Made by a program: the position numbers and the translations under genes. DNA of 64,000 nt from Burkholderia cepacia ATCC 25416 (GTDB lineage: Bacteria; Pseudomonadota; Gammaproteobacteria; Burkholderiales; Burkholderiaceae): the NCBI RefSeq assembly GCF_001411495.1, contig NZ_CP012983.1, forward strand, positions 310,001-374,000, in the 5' to 3' direction. Positions 15,115 to 23,941 of this stretch are shown here, one piece after another. Below the pieces are notes generated by a model. It had not been told where the DNA came from. It saw nothing but the letters and a program-made list of their open reading frames with translations, and ran no database searches. Numbering within the stretch: position 1 is the first letter of the stretch; each line of letters starts with the position of its first letter.

Positions 15115-17799
15115 ATGAGACATCCACGACTCTTGCTCGTCGCCACGCTGACTTGCGCGGCGCTTGCCGCGTGCGGCGGCGACGACGTGAACAGCGTTCA
15201 GACGGCCAGCAACGGCGCGGGAGACACGCCGTCGACCGTGCCGCCGTCCTCGGACCCTTCCCGGCCGCCGCAGCCCGATCAGCCGGCGCCGCCCAGGCGC
15301 ACCAACATGCAGCTGACCCGGTTCGTCAACCCGCTCATCGGCACGCAGGTCAACTCGGACTCGGGCTACGCGGGGAACGTGAGCCCTGGCGCGATGGTGC
15401 CGTTCGGGATGGTGAATTTCGGGCCCAATACGCCGCGCTACAACTTCAACGGCTCGGGCGGCTACCTGTCGACGGGTGGGGCGGGCGGCACGATCGACTT
15501 CTTCAGCGTGACGCACCTGAGCGGTGTCGGGTGCCCGGGGCAGGGCACGGTCGCGATGCTGCCGGCCGATGCGGCGAAGGCGATCGCGTCGGGCGGCCGG
15601 CCGACCGGAATCGGGTACAGCTATGCGGATGAAACGGCCGAACCCGGGTACTACAAGGTCCGCCTCGCGAACGGCATCGTCACGGAGCTGAGCGCGACGG
15701 CGCGCTCCGGCATCGCGCGCTTCACGTACACGGACAAGGACAAGGGTTTCTTCTCGATCGACGCGAAGCTGAACGGCAACAGCGATTCGGGCAGCACGAA
15801 GGTCACCGCCAGCAACGTCGCGCTGGCGCTCGCGAGCGACGGCAGGTCGATGAGCGGGCAGGCCGTCGCGCCGGCGTTCTGCACGCCGTACGGCACGGTG
15901 TGGAACGCGCCCGTGTATTTCTACGCGACCTTCGACAAGCCGCTGCGCAAGCAGGCGGGCACGTCGGCGGTGAATACCGTCAGCAACGGCGCGGCGACGC
16001 TGCAATTCGACCTGACCGACACCGACCGCACCGTCACCGTGAAGGTCGGGGTCTCGTCCGTCAGTATCCAGAATGCGCAGGCCAACCTGAAAGCCGAAGG
16101 CGAAAAGCTCGCGTTCGACGACGCGCGCAACAACGCGTCCGGCTTGTGGAACGACCGGCTCAACACGATCCAGATCGACCAGGCCGCCGCGCCCGCATCG
16201 CTGAACGCGACGCAGAAGGCGAACCTGACGAAGTTCTACACCGCGCTCTATCGCGTGTTCGGCACGCCGACGCTCTACAGCGACACGAACGGCGAATTCC
16301 GCAGCATGCGCCAGCCGAAGAACGCGAGCGGCGGCTATCCGGCGTCGGTCGACCAGACCGGCACTGTGCCGCAGCGCGCGACGGCAAAGGTCGGCGACTA
16401 CGCATTCCGGCGCACCGACGGCTCGCAGGGCGGCGCGGGCAACCACTACACGGGCTTCTCGCTGTGGGATACGTACCGGTCGCAAACGCAGTTGCTGGCG
16501 CTGCTCGCGCCAAAGGAAACGAGCGACATGATGCAGTCGCTCGTGGTCGACGGGCTTCAGTGCGGCGCGTTCCCGCACTGGGTCGACGGCAGCGACGACT
16601 CGACGCCGATGGCCGGCGACAACGCGCTGAACGTGATCGCCGGCGCGTACAAGTTCGGCGCGACCGATTTCGATCTGGTGTCGGCCGCGCGGCTGACGAA
16701 GCAGTCGGTGTTCGATCCGTCGAGCGCATGCAACGACCGCGCAAGCGCTGCGGGCCTCGCCAACTTCCTGACGGCCCACTACCTGTCGCAGGGCGACGAC
16801 GGTCACTCGTCTTCGGCCACCATCGAGCGCGTGCTGAGCGACCGTTCCGCGGCCGCGTTCCTGCAGGCATTGCCCGCCAGTGTGCTGAACGCGCCGTCGG
16901 TCGGCGTGACGCCCGACAACATCGGCACGCTGTACACGCGGGCCGGGTGGTGGCGCAACATCTTCGACTACACGAACAAGGTGATCGCCGCGCGCAATGC
17001 GCCGCCGGCCGGCTCGGCGCCCGGCACGCTGGGGACGCTCGTGCAGGGTTCGTTCCATGAATCGACCGAGCCGAATTACTTCTGGACCTTCGCGCAGGAC
17101 TGGAGCGCGCTGATCGACGCGATCGGCGGCAAGCAGGCGGCCGTCGCGCGGCTGAACACGCTGTTTGCGATCACGACGCCGTTCTCGACCGTGCCGGCCT
17201 CCGGCGACCTGAACGGCGGCGAATCGTCCACCGGCCTGTACATCGGCAACGAACCGTCGTTCCAGTCGCCGTGGGGCTACAACTGGGCCGGGCAGCCGAG
17301 CGGTGCGCAGTACATCCTGCCGATCATCATGTCGAAGGCGTTCACGACCGCGCGCGACGGGCTGCCGGGCAACGACGACATGGGGGCGACGTCGAGCTGG
17401 TACGTGTGGGCGGCACTCGGCATGTTCCCGGTGATTCCGTCGGAGGCGGGGCTCGCGCTGTCCACGCCGCAGTTCAGCGGGATCACCGTCTGGTTCGGCA
17501 ACGGCAAGACGCTGCGGCTCGAAAGCGACAAGCAGGTGGCGATGGACGGTGCGGGGCACCCGTCGTTTGCGTATATCCAGTCGCTGAAGGTGAACGGCGC
17601 GGACTACGCGGGCTCATGGCTGCCGCTGGGCAAGATCGCCAATGGCGGCACGATGCGCTACACGCTGTCGGCGGCGCCGACGCAATGGGCGGCCGCTGAC
17701 AACCTGACGCCGCCGTCCGGGCCGAACGCGGACTATACGCAGATGACGGCCGGCAGTCCGTCGACGGTGATGCGCATGCGCCGGGCCGGCGCGCAGTGA
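15115..17799 (+). CDS. GH92 alpha-mannosidase-like exported lipoprotein
   Basis: An 894-residue glycoside hydrolase of family 92, whose characterised members are calcium-dependent exo-alpha-mannosidases. The N-terminus is a lipoprotein signal with lipobox LAACGG, so the enzyme is membrane-anchored outside the cytoplasm. Family blocks are NPLIGTQ and SPGAMVPFGM near the N-terminus, HYTGFSLWDTYRSQ, FHESTEPNYFWTF with candidate catalytic glutamates at about 649 and 652, GNEPSFQSPWGYNW, and GLPGNDDMGATSSWYVWAALG. The start ATG at 15115 has only a weak ribosome binding site. It is followed after 76 bases by a GH2 lipoprotein; together they suggest trimming of a mannose-containing glycan. Confidence 0.9.
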   Translation: MRHPRLLLVATLTCAALAACGGDDVNSVQTASNGAGDTPSTVPPSSDPSRPPQPDQPAPPRRTNMQLTRFVNPLIGTQVNSDSGYAGNVSPGAMVPFGMVNFGPNTPRYNFNGSGGYLSTGGAGGTIDFFSVTHLSGVGCPGQGTVAMLPADAAKAIASGGRPTGIGYSYADETAEPGYYKVRLANGIVTELSATARSGIARFTYTDKDKGFFSIDAKLNGNSDSGSTKVTASNVALALASDGRSMSGQAVAPAFCTPYGTVWNAPVYFYATFDKPLRKQAGTSAVNTVSNGAATLQFDLTDTDRTVTVKVGVSSVSIQNAQANLKAEGEKLAFDDARNNASGLWNDRLNTIQIDQAAAPASLNATQKANLTKFYTALYRVFGTPTLYSDTNGEFRSMRQPKNASGGYPASVDQTGTVPQRATAKVGDYAFRRTDGSQGGAGNHYTGFSLWDTYRSQTQLLALLAPKETSDMMQSLVVDGLQCGAFPHWVDGSDDSTPMAGDNALNVIAGAYKFGATDFDLVSAARLTKQSVFDPSSACNDRASAAGLANFLTAHYLSQGDDGHSSSATIERVLSDRSAAAFLQALPASVLNAPSVGVTPDNIGTLYTRAGWWRNIFDYTNKVIAARNAPPAGSAPGTLGTLVQGSFHESTEPNYFWTFAQDWSALIDAIGGKQAAVARLNTLFAITTPFSTVPASGDLNGGESSTGLYIGNEPSFQSPWGYNWAGQPSGAQYILPIIMSKAFTTARDGLPGNDDMGATSSWYVWAALGMFPVIPSEAGLALSTPQFSGITVWFGNGKTLRLESDKQVAMDGAGHPSFAYIQSLKVNGADYAGSWLPLGKIANGGTMRYTLSAAPTQWAAADNLTPPSGPNADYTQMTAGSPSTVMRMRRAGAQ

Positions 17800-17875
17800 A
17801 CGTGACCGGCGCGCGCGCGGCTTCGCGTCGCGCGCGCGCCCGCGACGATGTCGGCATCATCAGGGAGACAACCAC

Positions 17876-20755
17876 ATGACGTCGAAAGAACGCCGGAAAT
17901 TCCTGTCGTATGGCGCCGCACTGGTCGGCACGAGCTGGCTCGCCGGCTGCGGGGGCGACATGGATGCGCCCGCCGGCGCGCCCGGCACGCCCGGCGCCGA
18001 CGGCCCCGCGACGGTCACGCCCGTCGTGCCGGGCGACCCCGAACACAGCCTGCTGGCCGCGCAGGATCTCACGACGAACTGGACGTTCGCCCCGGCGAGC
18101 AGCCTGCCGGGCGCCGGCGGCGCGCAACTGTCGGGCGCGGCCGGCGTGCCGGGCATGGCGCCGGCGACGGTGCCCGGCACCGTGCTGAACAGCATGATCG
18201 TCAACGGCAAGTATCCCGACCCGTTCTACGGCCGCATCGTCACGGACACCATTCCTGACACGCTGAAGGACACCGACTACTGGTACCGGACGACCTTCAC
18301 GGCGCCCCCACGGCAGCCGGGGCAGCGGCTGTGGCTGCGCTTCGGCGGCGTCAACTACTGCGCCGAGGTCTGGCTGAACGGCGCGCCCGTCGGCCGGCTG
18401 GAAGGCGCGTTCAAGCAGGGGACGTTCGACATCTCGAGGCTGGTGCCGCAAGCGGGCGGCGCGGCCGGTCTCGCGGTGCGCGTCGTCAAGCCGGATTTCT
18501 CGGAAGGGCCGCTGCTGCCGAGCTACGCGAGCGGCGTCACGCGCGGCGGGCGCAACGGCGGCCCGACCGGCGTCACGCTGAAGAACGGGCCGACCTTCTT
18601 CTGCTCGGCGGGCTGGGACTGGCTGCCGACGATCCCCGATCGCGAACTCGGCATCTGGCAGCCAGTGGCATGGTTCACGACCGGCACGGTGCGGATCGCG
18701 GCGATCAACGTCGCGCACACGCTGTCCACCGACCTGTCGCACGCCGAGTTGCGGCTCGATCTCGAACTGGACAACGGCTCCGGCGCGGATCTCGTCGCGA
18801 CCGTCGTCGGCACCGTCGGCAACGGCGCGCCGTTTCGCCACGACATCGCGATTCCCGCATCGAGTACGACGACGAAGGTGTCGCTCACGTCGTCGGATAT
18901 CGCGGCGCTGTCGATCAGGCAGCCGAGACTGTGGTGGCCGAACGGGTATGGCGAACCGAACCTCTACGCGGTGACGGTCGGCATCGAGGTGGCGCGCAGG
19001 CGCTCGGACGAGCGCACGCTGAAGGTCGGCCTGCGCCGCATCGAATACGTGCGCGACATCGGCATGGGGCCGCAGTTGAGCATCACGGTCAACGGCCTGC
19101 CGATCCTCGTGATGGGCGGCAACTGGGGGCTCGACGAAGCGCTGAAGCGCATTCCGCGCGAACGGCTGTTCAACCAGGTGCGGCTCCATCGCGACGCGAA
19201 CCTCAACCTGATCCGCAACTGGAACGGGCAGAGCACGAGCGACGATTTCTTCGATGCATGCGACCGCTACGGGATCCTCGTCTGGCAGGACTTCTTCTTC
19301 TCGACCGAAGGCGACGGATCGGGGCCGGCCAACGTGCCGCGCGATCTCGACAACATCCGCGACGTGATCGCGCGCAACCGCCATCGTCCGTCGATCCTGC
19401 TCTGGTGCGGCGGCAACGAAGGTGCGCCGCCGCCGGCACTCGTCAAGGGGCTCGACGCGCTCGTCGCCGAACTCGATCCGCAGCGCCTGTGCCTCACGAG
19501 TTCGGCCGGCGATACGGGCACCGGCGCGGTGAACGGCTATTCGTCCGGCGGCCCGTACAACTGGGCCTCGCCGCAGGCGGCATTCAGCCGCGGCTACGGC
19601 ACGACGTCGATTGCGTTTCACAACGAGGTCGGCTCGCATTCGATCCCGACGCTCGAATGCGTCGAATCGATGCTGCCGCCCGGCTCGTACGAATGCCCGG
19701 ACGACTTCTGGGCCGACCGCGACATGAACGGCAACGGCGCGTACTACCCGTCGGTCGGCAAGCAGGGCGGCGCCGGCTACATCGCGATGACGGCGCAGCG
19801 CTACGGCGCGATCCGCAATCTCGCAGACTTCGTGCGCAAGGCGCAGATGATGAACTACGAATGCATCCGCTCGATCTACGAGGCGAACGCGGCCGTGATG
19901 ATCGGCCCGGTGGCCGGGAAGATCACGTCGCCGGCCACCGGCGTGATCATGTGGATGACGAACCCCGCGCAGCCGAGCTTCGTGTGGCAGATGTACAGCC
20001 ACGACCTCGACGCGCATGCGTCGTTCTTCGCGGTGCGGCACGGGTGCCGTCGCGTCAATGCGATCCTCGATGCGAATACCGCCGACGTGACGATCGCGAA
20101 TCACACGGCGGCGGCCGTCACCGGCCGCGTCGAGATGCGCGTGTACAACCTCGACGGCACGTCGAGCAGCCGGACTGTCGCGGACGTCGGCGGCGTCGCG
20201 AAGGCCTCGTATCGCGTGGTGGCGAACCTGAAGGCGGCGATGGCCGCGGCGAAGTCGGACGTGTGCATCGTGTCGCTCGTGCTGACCGACGCGGGCGGCA
20301 ATCCGCTCGCGGAGAACGTGTACTGGCGACAGCGCGACGGAGGCGACACCGCGTACACGTCGCTCGATACGATGCCGGGCGCGGCGGTTGCCATCGGCGC
20401 GGCATCGGCCGAGACCGACGACACGACGACGCGCATCACGGTCGACGTCGCGAACATCGGCACGACGTTCGCGTTGATGACGCACTTGCAGGTATTCGAT
20501 TCGTCGACCGGTGCGCGCGTGCTGCCCGCGTTCTACAGCGACAACTACCTGAACCTGATGCCGGGCGCGAAGCGGCAGGTCACGATCGATTTGCCGCATG
20601 CGAGCGGTGCGCCGGTGTCGCGCGCCGCGCTGCGCGTCGACGGGTGGCGGCTCGACCGCCCGAACTGCAGGCTCGGGCTCGGCGGCGTGCCGGTCGTGTT
20701 CAACGAGTGCGCGCTGGCGGTCGATCCGGCGGTGCCGACGTTCGGGGCATGCTGA
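17876..20755 (+). CDS. GH2-family exo-beta-glycosidase, exported lipoprotein (mannosidase/glucosaminidase-like)
   Basis: A 959-residue enzyme with the domain order of GH2 mannosidase and exo-beta-glucosaminidase relatives: an N-terminal sugar-binding beta-sandwich (YWYRTTF, WLRFGGVNYCAEVWLNG), an Ig-like domain, a TIM barrel and C-terminal beta domains. The acid/base glutamate is at about residue 515 in WCGGNE, and the likely nucleophile at about 584 in FHNEVGS, 69 residues later. The N-terminus has RRKFLS (twin arginine) followed by lipobox LAGCGG, a Tat-plus-lipoprotein signal. GGGAGA precedes the ATG. Pairing with GH92 favours a beta-mannosidase or beta-glucosaminidase acting on the same glycan. 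Confidence 0.87.
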   Translation: MTSKERRKFLSYGAALVGTSWLAGCGGDMDAPAGAPGTPGADGPATVTPVVPGDPEHSLLAAQDLTTNWTFAPASSLPGAGGAQLSGAAGVPGMAPATVPGTVLNSMIVNGKYPDPFYGRIVTDTIPDTLKDTDYWYRTTFTAPPRQPGQRLWLRFGGVNYCAEVWLNGAPVGRLEGAFKQGTFDISRLVPQAGGAAGLAVRVVKPDFSEGPLLPSYASGVTRGGRNGGPTGVTLKNGPTFFCSAGWDWLPTIPDRELGIWQPVAWFTTGTVRIAAINVAHTLSTDLSHAELRLDLELDNGSGADLVATVVGTVGNGAPFRHDIAIPASSTTTKVSLTSSDIAALSIRQPRLWWPNGYGEPNLYAVTVGIEVARRRSDERTLKVGLRRIEYVRDIGMGPQLSITVNGLPILVMGGNWGLDEALKRIPRERLFNQVRLHRDANLNLIRNWNGQSTSDDFFDACDRYGILVWQDFFFSTEGDGSGPANVPRDLDNIRDVIARNRHRPSILLWCGGNEGAPPPALVKGLDALVAELDPQRLCLTSSAGDTGTGAVNGYSSGGPYNWASPQAAFSRGYGTTSIAFHNEVGSHSIPTLECVESMLPPGSYECPDDFWADRDMNGNGAYYPSVGKQGGAGYIAMTAQRYGAIRNLADFVRKAQMMNYECIRSIYEANAAVMIGPVAGKITSPATGVIMWMTNPAQPSFVWQMYSHDLDAHASFFAVRHGCRRVNAILDANTADVTIANHTAAAVTGRVEMRVYNLDGTSSSRTVADVGGVAKASYRVVANLKAAMAAAKSDVCIVSLVLTDAGGNPLAENVYWRQRDGGDTAYTSLDTMPGAAVAIGAASAETDDTTTRITVDVANIGTTFALMTHLQVFDSSTGARVLPAFYSDNYLNLMPGAKRQVTIDLPHASGAPVSRAALRVDGWRLDRPNCRLGLGGVPVVFNECALAVDPAVPTFGAC

Positions 20756-20789
20756 CGGCGGCGTGGGCGTGGGCGCGATGCCGTGCAAG

Positions 20790-20811
20790 CGCCGCGTGAA
20801 GGCACGCGGCG
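20790..20811 (+). terminator. Hairpin after the GH2 gene
   Basis: CGCCGCGTG and CACGCGGCG form a 9-bp stem with a four-base loop, 35 bases after the GH2 stop and before the convergent methyltransferase gene. It lacks a clean U-run but could serve both strands. Confidence 0.5.
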
Positions 20812-20841
20812 TTCGTTGCATGCCTGATCGCCGGCGAGCCG

Positions 20842-21618
20842 TTACGGCTTGAGAAACCTGTCGAGCCAGTGCGGTGTCGCCGCGCGATCGAAGACGACGT
20901 GCAGCTCGGGACTGAACGCGCCGTATTCGAGCCCGTGGCGTTGGGCAAGCAGCGTCAGGGACTGCGGCGTGTGGAACGAGATGTGCCCGTTGCGCGGCAC
21001 GCAGTACCACCACTGCTCGATGCCGCGCTCGATGATCTCCCGGCTGATCAGCGACGTCTGGAACAGCAGCGCGCCGTCGCGTTTCCGGTAACGCATGATC
21101 TGGTCGAAGAGGTCGAACGGCGCCGGATGATGCTCGAACACCTCGAACGACAGGATCGTGTCGAACGTGCCTTCGGGCGGAACCGGGTGCGAGAACGGAT
21201 CGTACGACGTCACGTCCGTGAAGCCGCGCGATGCCAGTTTCCGTTCCAGCAAGCCCAGCCCCGAGCCGAAATCGAGAATCCGGCCTTCCCGCATTTCCGC
21301 GAAACTGGTGCAGATCAGGTCGGCATGCTGCTGCGGACGGACCTCGAGATACTCGGGATCGTGGCGCGCATAGTCGGCGTTATAGACATGCTGCGCGAAA
21401 TCGTCGTGGGTCCAGCTGTCGAACATGGGCGCCCACGTGAAGCCGCATTGCTCGCAAGCATGGTAGTAGACCGGCACGCCCGCAAACGGGTCGACTTTCT
21501 TCCCGGCAATGAAGTCCGCGCCGCAGCGCGAGAAATCGACCAGCCCGCAGATGGGGGCGCGGGCCGAACACACCTTGCAGGCGAGGGCGGCCGGGTGGCG
21601 GTTCGAACCATGATTCAA
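20842..21618 (-). CDS. SAM-dependent methyltransferase with N-terminal zinc-ribbon-like motif
   Basis: A 258-residue class I methyltransferase. The N-terminal 60 residues carry paired CKVC and CEQCGF motifs resembling a zinc-binding fold, as in sugar C-methyltransferases and related class I enzymes. ILDFGSGLGLLERKL is the SAM-binding motif I, and ILSFEVFEHHPAPFD is the following block. The start is TTG at 21618: AGGAG lies eight bases upstream, while the longer open frame has no ribosome binding site. It is convergent with the glycosidase genes. The substrate is unknown; a saccharide or polar lipid head group is possible. Confidence 0.8.
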   Translation of the reverse strand: MNHGSNRHPAALACKVCSARAPICGLVDFSRCGADFIAGKKVDPFAGVPVYYHACEQCGFTWAPMFDSWTHDDFAQHVYNADYARHDPEYLEVRPQQHADLICTSFAEMREGRILDFGSGLGLLERKLASRGFTDVTSYDPFSHPVPPEGTFDTILSFEVFEHHPAPFDLFDQIMRYRKRDGALLFQTSLISREIIERGIEQWWYCVPRNGHISFHTPQSLTLLAQRHGLEYGAFSPELHVVFDRAATPHWLDRFLKP

Positions 21619-21729
21619 ATTCCGTTCTCCTGGTTGCCGGCGAGGCGTGCGCGTGACAGACGGTGCGGAAGAGGCTATCACAGTCGCGCCGGCCGTCGCG
21701 ACCGGGCGCGGCCGCGTGGCCCTGCGCGC

Positions 21730-21864
21730 TTACGGACGCAGCAGGTCGAATCCGCCGAACACGACGACACCGCTCAACACGATCATCGCGACGGAGTGCT
21801 GGCCGAAGTAGAGAATCGCGGCGGCAAGCCACGTCGTGATGCAGAAGGCGCCGATGCGGGCCAT
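21730..21864 (-). CDS. 44-residue putative membrane protein
   Basis: A short gene with ATG at 21864, TAA at 21730-21732 and GAGGA seven bases before the start. It encodes a protein of 44 residues that is almost entirely hydrophobic in two parts, FCITTWLAAAILYFG and VAMIVLSGVVVFGGF, separated by QHS, so it probably forms one or two membrane helices. I recognise no family with certainty; small proteins of this type occur next to unrelated genes in Burkholderia. It is upstream of, and on the same strand as, the methyltransferase gene, with a gap of 111 bases. Confidence 0.65.
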   Translation of the reverse strand: MARIGAFCITTWLAAAILYFGQHSVAMIVLSGVVVFGGFDLLRP

Positions 21865-22178
21865 CGTGTGTTCCTCGAATGCGTGATGAAGTGAGCGCGC
21901 GCCGGACGGCGTTCGCCGCTTGAAGCGGCGAGCGGGGCACGCAGGCGAACGGAAAAAGCGACCCGCGCAGCCGCGACCGCGGCGTCGGCACGTGTCGCGT
22001 GCCGCGCCCGGAAGGGCGGGAGTCGATACCGGCGGCGTTGCGCGCTCGCGCCCCGGGGCAGCGGGCGCGCGACTTCCGCCGGCGAAGCCGCGATTTTATC
22101 AGCGCTGCGGTGCCGCGAATCTGGCCCTTTCGCGACTAAAACCGGCGATCTTCAGCCAAATCTGTCGGGCCCCGATAC

Positions 22179-22206
22179 TCAAGTTTCGTGTGACGAATGC
22201 CGTAAA
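22179..22206 (+). promoter_or_regulatory. Candidate FliA (sigma-28) promoter
   Basis: TCAAGTTT at 22179-22186, twelve bases, then GCCGTAAA at 22199-22206. This is close to the flagellar sigma-28 consensus TAAAGTTT-N11-GCCGATAA, with TCAAG common in beta-proteobacteria. It lies 60 bases before a gene whose E. coli namesake flxA is itself FliA-dependent, which strengthens the call. Confidence 0.55.
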
Positions 22207-22247
22207 CGAATTGGAAGGCAATTCCCCCCCAGCCACGATTCGTTTAC
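22202..22247. repeat. 10-bp inverted repeat around the FlxA-like leader
   Basis: GTAAACGAAT at 22202-22211 and ATTCGTTTAC at 22238-22247 are perfect complements separated by 26 bases. The left arm overlaps the -10 element of the candidate FliA promoter and the right arm lies 20 bases before the start codon. It could be a two-site operator or a leader hairpin. Confidence 0.5.
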
Positions 22248-22266
22248 CGACACAGGGACCGACACG

Positions 22267-22737
22267 ATGCAGATCGATTTCTCCACGACCACGCGCACCT
22301 CGCTGGCGGACGCGAGCCCGGGCGCGAATGCTTCGTCGGCCGCGCCCGCCGCGACGTCATCGACCGATGGCGCGACGAATGCCGCGGGCGCGACGGGTGC
22401 GGCGAGTACGACAGGCACGTCCGGTGCGCAGGGTTCGACCGGCGCCACCGGCGAAACGCTCGGCGCATCGGGCGCGTCGTCCGACGATCCGGCGGTCGCG
22501 CAGCTGAAAGCGTTGATCGACCGGTTGCAGAAGCAGCTGGCCACGATCGAGCGCCAGATGGCGAGCGCGGCGCAGCGCGCGAAGGACGACCCGGCCGCGG
22601 AGGTCGAACAGCAGTCGCTGAGCGCGGAAGCCGGCGCGATCGCGGGGGCGCTGGCGACCGCGATCGCGCAACTCGCGGCGGCCGTCGAGAAGACGGGCGG
22701 CTCGTCGGCAGGCGGGCTGGTGTCGACGCAGGCCTGA
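22267..22737 (+). CDS. FlxA-like coiled-coil protein
   Basis: A 156-residue protein. The first 75 residues are low-complexity, rich in A, G, S and T, and the C-terminal half is a predicted coiled coil (AQLKALIDRLQKQLATIERQM), followed by helical alanine-rich sequence. This arrangement fits the FlxA-like family. E. coli FlxA is a non-essential protein under flagellar sigma factor control, and a similar promoter is seen here. No signal peptide is present. A standard ribosome binding site is weak (CAGGGACCGACACG). Its function is unknown. Confidence 0.65.
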   Translation: MQIDFSTTTRTSLADASPGANASSAAPAATSSTDGATNAAGATGAASTTGTSGAQGSTGATGETLGASGASSDDPAVAQLKALIDRLQKQLATIERQMASAAQRAKDDPAAEVEQQSLSAEAGAIAGALATAIAQLAAAVEKTGGSSAGGLVSTQA

Positions 22738-22807
22738 GCGGATGCGGCCGCGTCGGCCGCACGCATTACAATCGCAAGCACGTCTCCTTCGACAGGACGG
22801 CAGAACG

Positions 22808-23620
22808 ATGCATGCGGAACTCGACGACGACGACCTCGTCCGCTTCGACGCGCAAGGCGGCACGCCGCTGCCGGCGGCCGACGAGCAAGGATGGCTCGAA
22901 CACGACGGCGCGCGCATCTGGCACGCGTCGTTCGGCCACGGCCCGCCGGTCGTGCTGCTGCACGGCGGCCTCGGCCACGGCGGCAACTGGGGCAACCAGG
23001 TGCCGGCGCTGCTCGCGGCCGGCTACCGCGCGATCGTGATCGACAGCCGCGGCCACGGCCGCAGCACGCGCGACGCGCAACCCTATTCCTACGAACGCAT
23101 GGCGTCGGACGTGCTCGCGGTGCTCGATGCGCTGCACGTCGACCGTGCGCGCTTCGTCGGCTGGAGCGACGGCGCGTGCATCGCGCTCGTGCTGGCCGAT
23201 CGCGCGCCGGAACGTGCGGCCGGCGTGTTCTTCTTCGCGTGCAACATGGACCCGGGCGGCACGAAGGAGATCGTGCCGGGCCCGCTGCTCGACCGCTGCT
23301 TCGCGCGGCATCGCAAGGACTATGCGGCGCTTTCCGCGACACCGGGCGAGTTCGATGCATTCGTCGCGGCCGTCAGCGAAATGATGCGCACGCAACCGGA
23401 TTACAGCGCGGAGGATCTCGCGGCGATCGCCGTGCCGGTCACGATCGTGCTGGGCGAGCACGACGAATTCATCCGGCCCGAGCATGCGGCGTACCTGGCG
23501 CGTACGATCCCGGGCGCGACGCTGACGATCCTGCCCGGCGTGAGCCATTTCGCGCCGCTGCAGCGGCCCGCGCGGTTCAACGCGGCGATGCTGGCGTTTC
23601 TGGACCGGTTGCCGGGGTGA
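22808..23620 (+). CDS. Alpha/beta-fold hydrolase
   Basis: A 270-residue alpha/beta hydrolase. The oxyanion region is VVLLHGGLGHGGNWG, the nucleophile serine is at about residue 120 in GWSDGA, the likely acid is in LGEHDEFI, and the histidine is in GVSHFAPLQ. The length is normal for the family. The ATG at 22808 was chosen because the upstream extension is not hydrolase-like, although AGGAC before it is a modest ribosome binding site. It stands alone between the FlxA-like and beta-lactamase genes, so the substrate cannot be inferred. Confidence 0.85.
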   Translation: MHAELDDDDLVRFDAQGGTPLPAADEQGWLEHDGARIWHASFGHGPPVVLLHGGLGHGGNWGNQVPALLAAGYRAIVIDSRGHGRSTRDAQPYSYERMASDVLAVLDALHVDRARFVGWSDGACIALVLADRAPERAAGVFFFACNMDPGGTKEIVPGPLLDRCFARHRKDYAALSATPGEFDAFVAAVSEMMRTQPDYSAEDLAAIAVPVTIVLGEHDEFIRPEHAAYLARTIPGATLTILPGVSHFAPLQRPARFNAAMLAFLDRLPG

Positions 23621-23941
23621 CGTGCTCGAGCCTCGTGTTGCCAGCGCCGTGACTCGCTTGTACGGCAACGTCACCGACGTGTCGCGTTCGTGGCAGTGCA
23701 CTTGACGGTGCCGCCCGACGTTCCCCGCAAACCATCGAGCACGCCGCGACGACGGCAGCGGTCATCCACGCCTTCGCCAAGCCCATAAGTTTTTCTTTAG
23801 GCTCGATCAACATAACGTCGATTGTTGACGGACGGCTTACAGCGGATAGTCCTGCTTCGGCAGGCCGGCCGCTGTGATTTCCGCATGGCGCGACCGGATC
23901 TGTTGTCCACGCAACCATCGCAAATCGAAGGAACCGCAACC
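23621..23941. other. Intergenic region upstream of the beta-lactamase
   Basis: These 321 bases have no supportable gene and no divergent ampR. An AT-richer patch at 23786-23828 (AAGTTTTTCTTTAGG onward) probably contains the ampC promoter, and the dyad at 23807-23828 lies in it. Confidence 0.45.
23807..23828. promoter_or_regulatory. TCAACA-N10-TGTTGA dyad upstream of ampC
   Basis: TCAACA at 23807-23812 and TGTTGA at 23823-23828 are perfect complements with ten bases between. The T-rich/A-rich arms and spacing resemble a LysR-type or other dimer binding site. It is 114 bases before the beta-lactamase start, in the most AT-rich part of the gap. Confidence 0.4.

Larger units (their letters stand above)
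21865..22266. other. Intergenic region with a FliA-like promoter
   Basis: About 400 bases separate the small membrane protein from the FlxA-like gene. The left part is very GC-rich with no supportable gene. The right part, from about 22135, is less GC-rich and contains the motility-type promoter and inverted repeat listed separately. Confidence 0.5.

Noticed and set aside
17483..21013. A minus-strand open frame of 1176 codons opposite the glycosidase genes
   Set aside because: It is arginine-, alanine- and histidine-rich without domains, and lies antisense to two clear glycosidase genes. Long antisense frames are an artefact of the strong GC bias at third codon positions.
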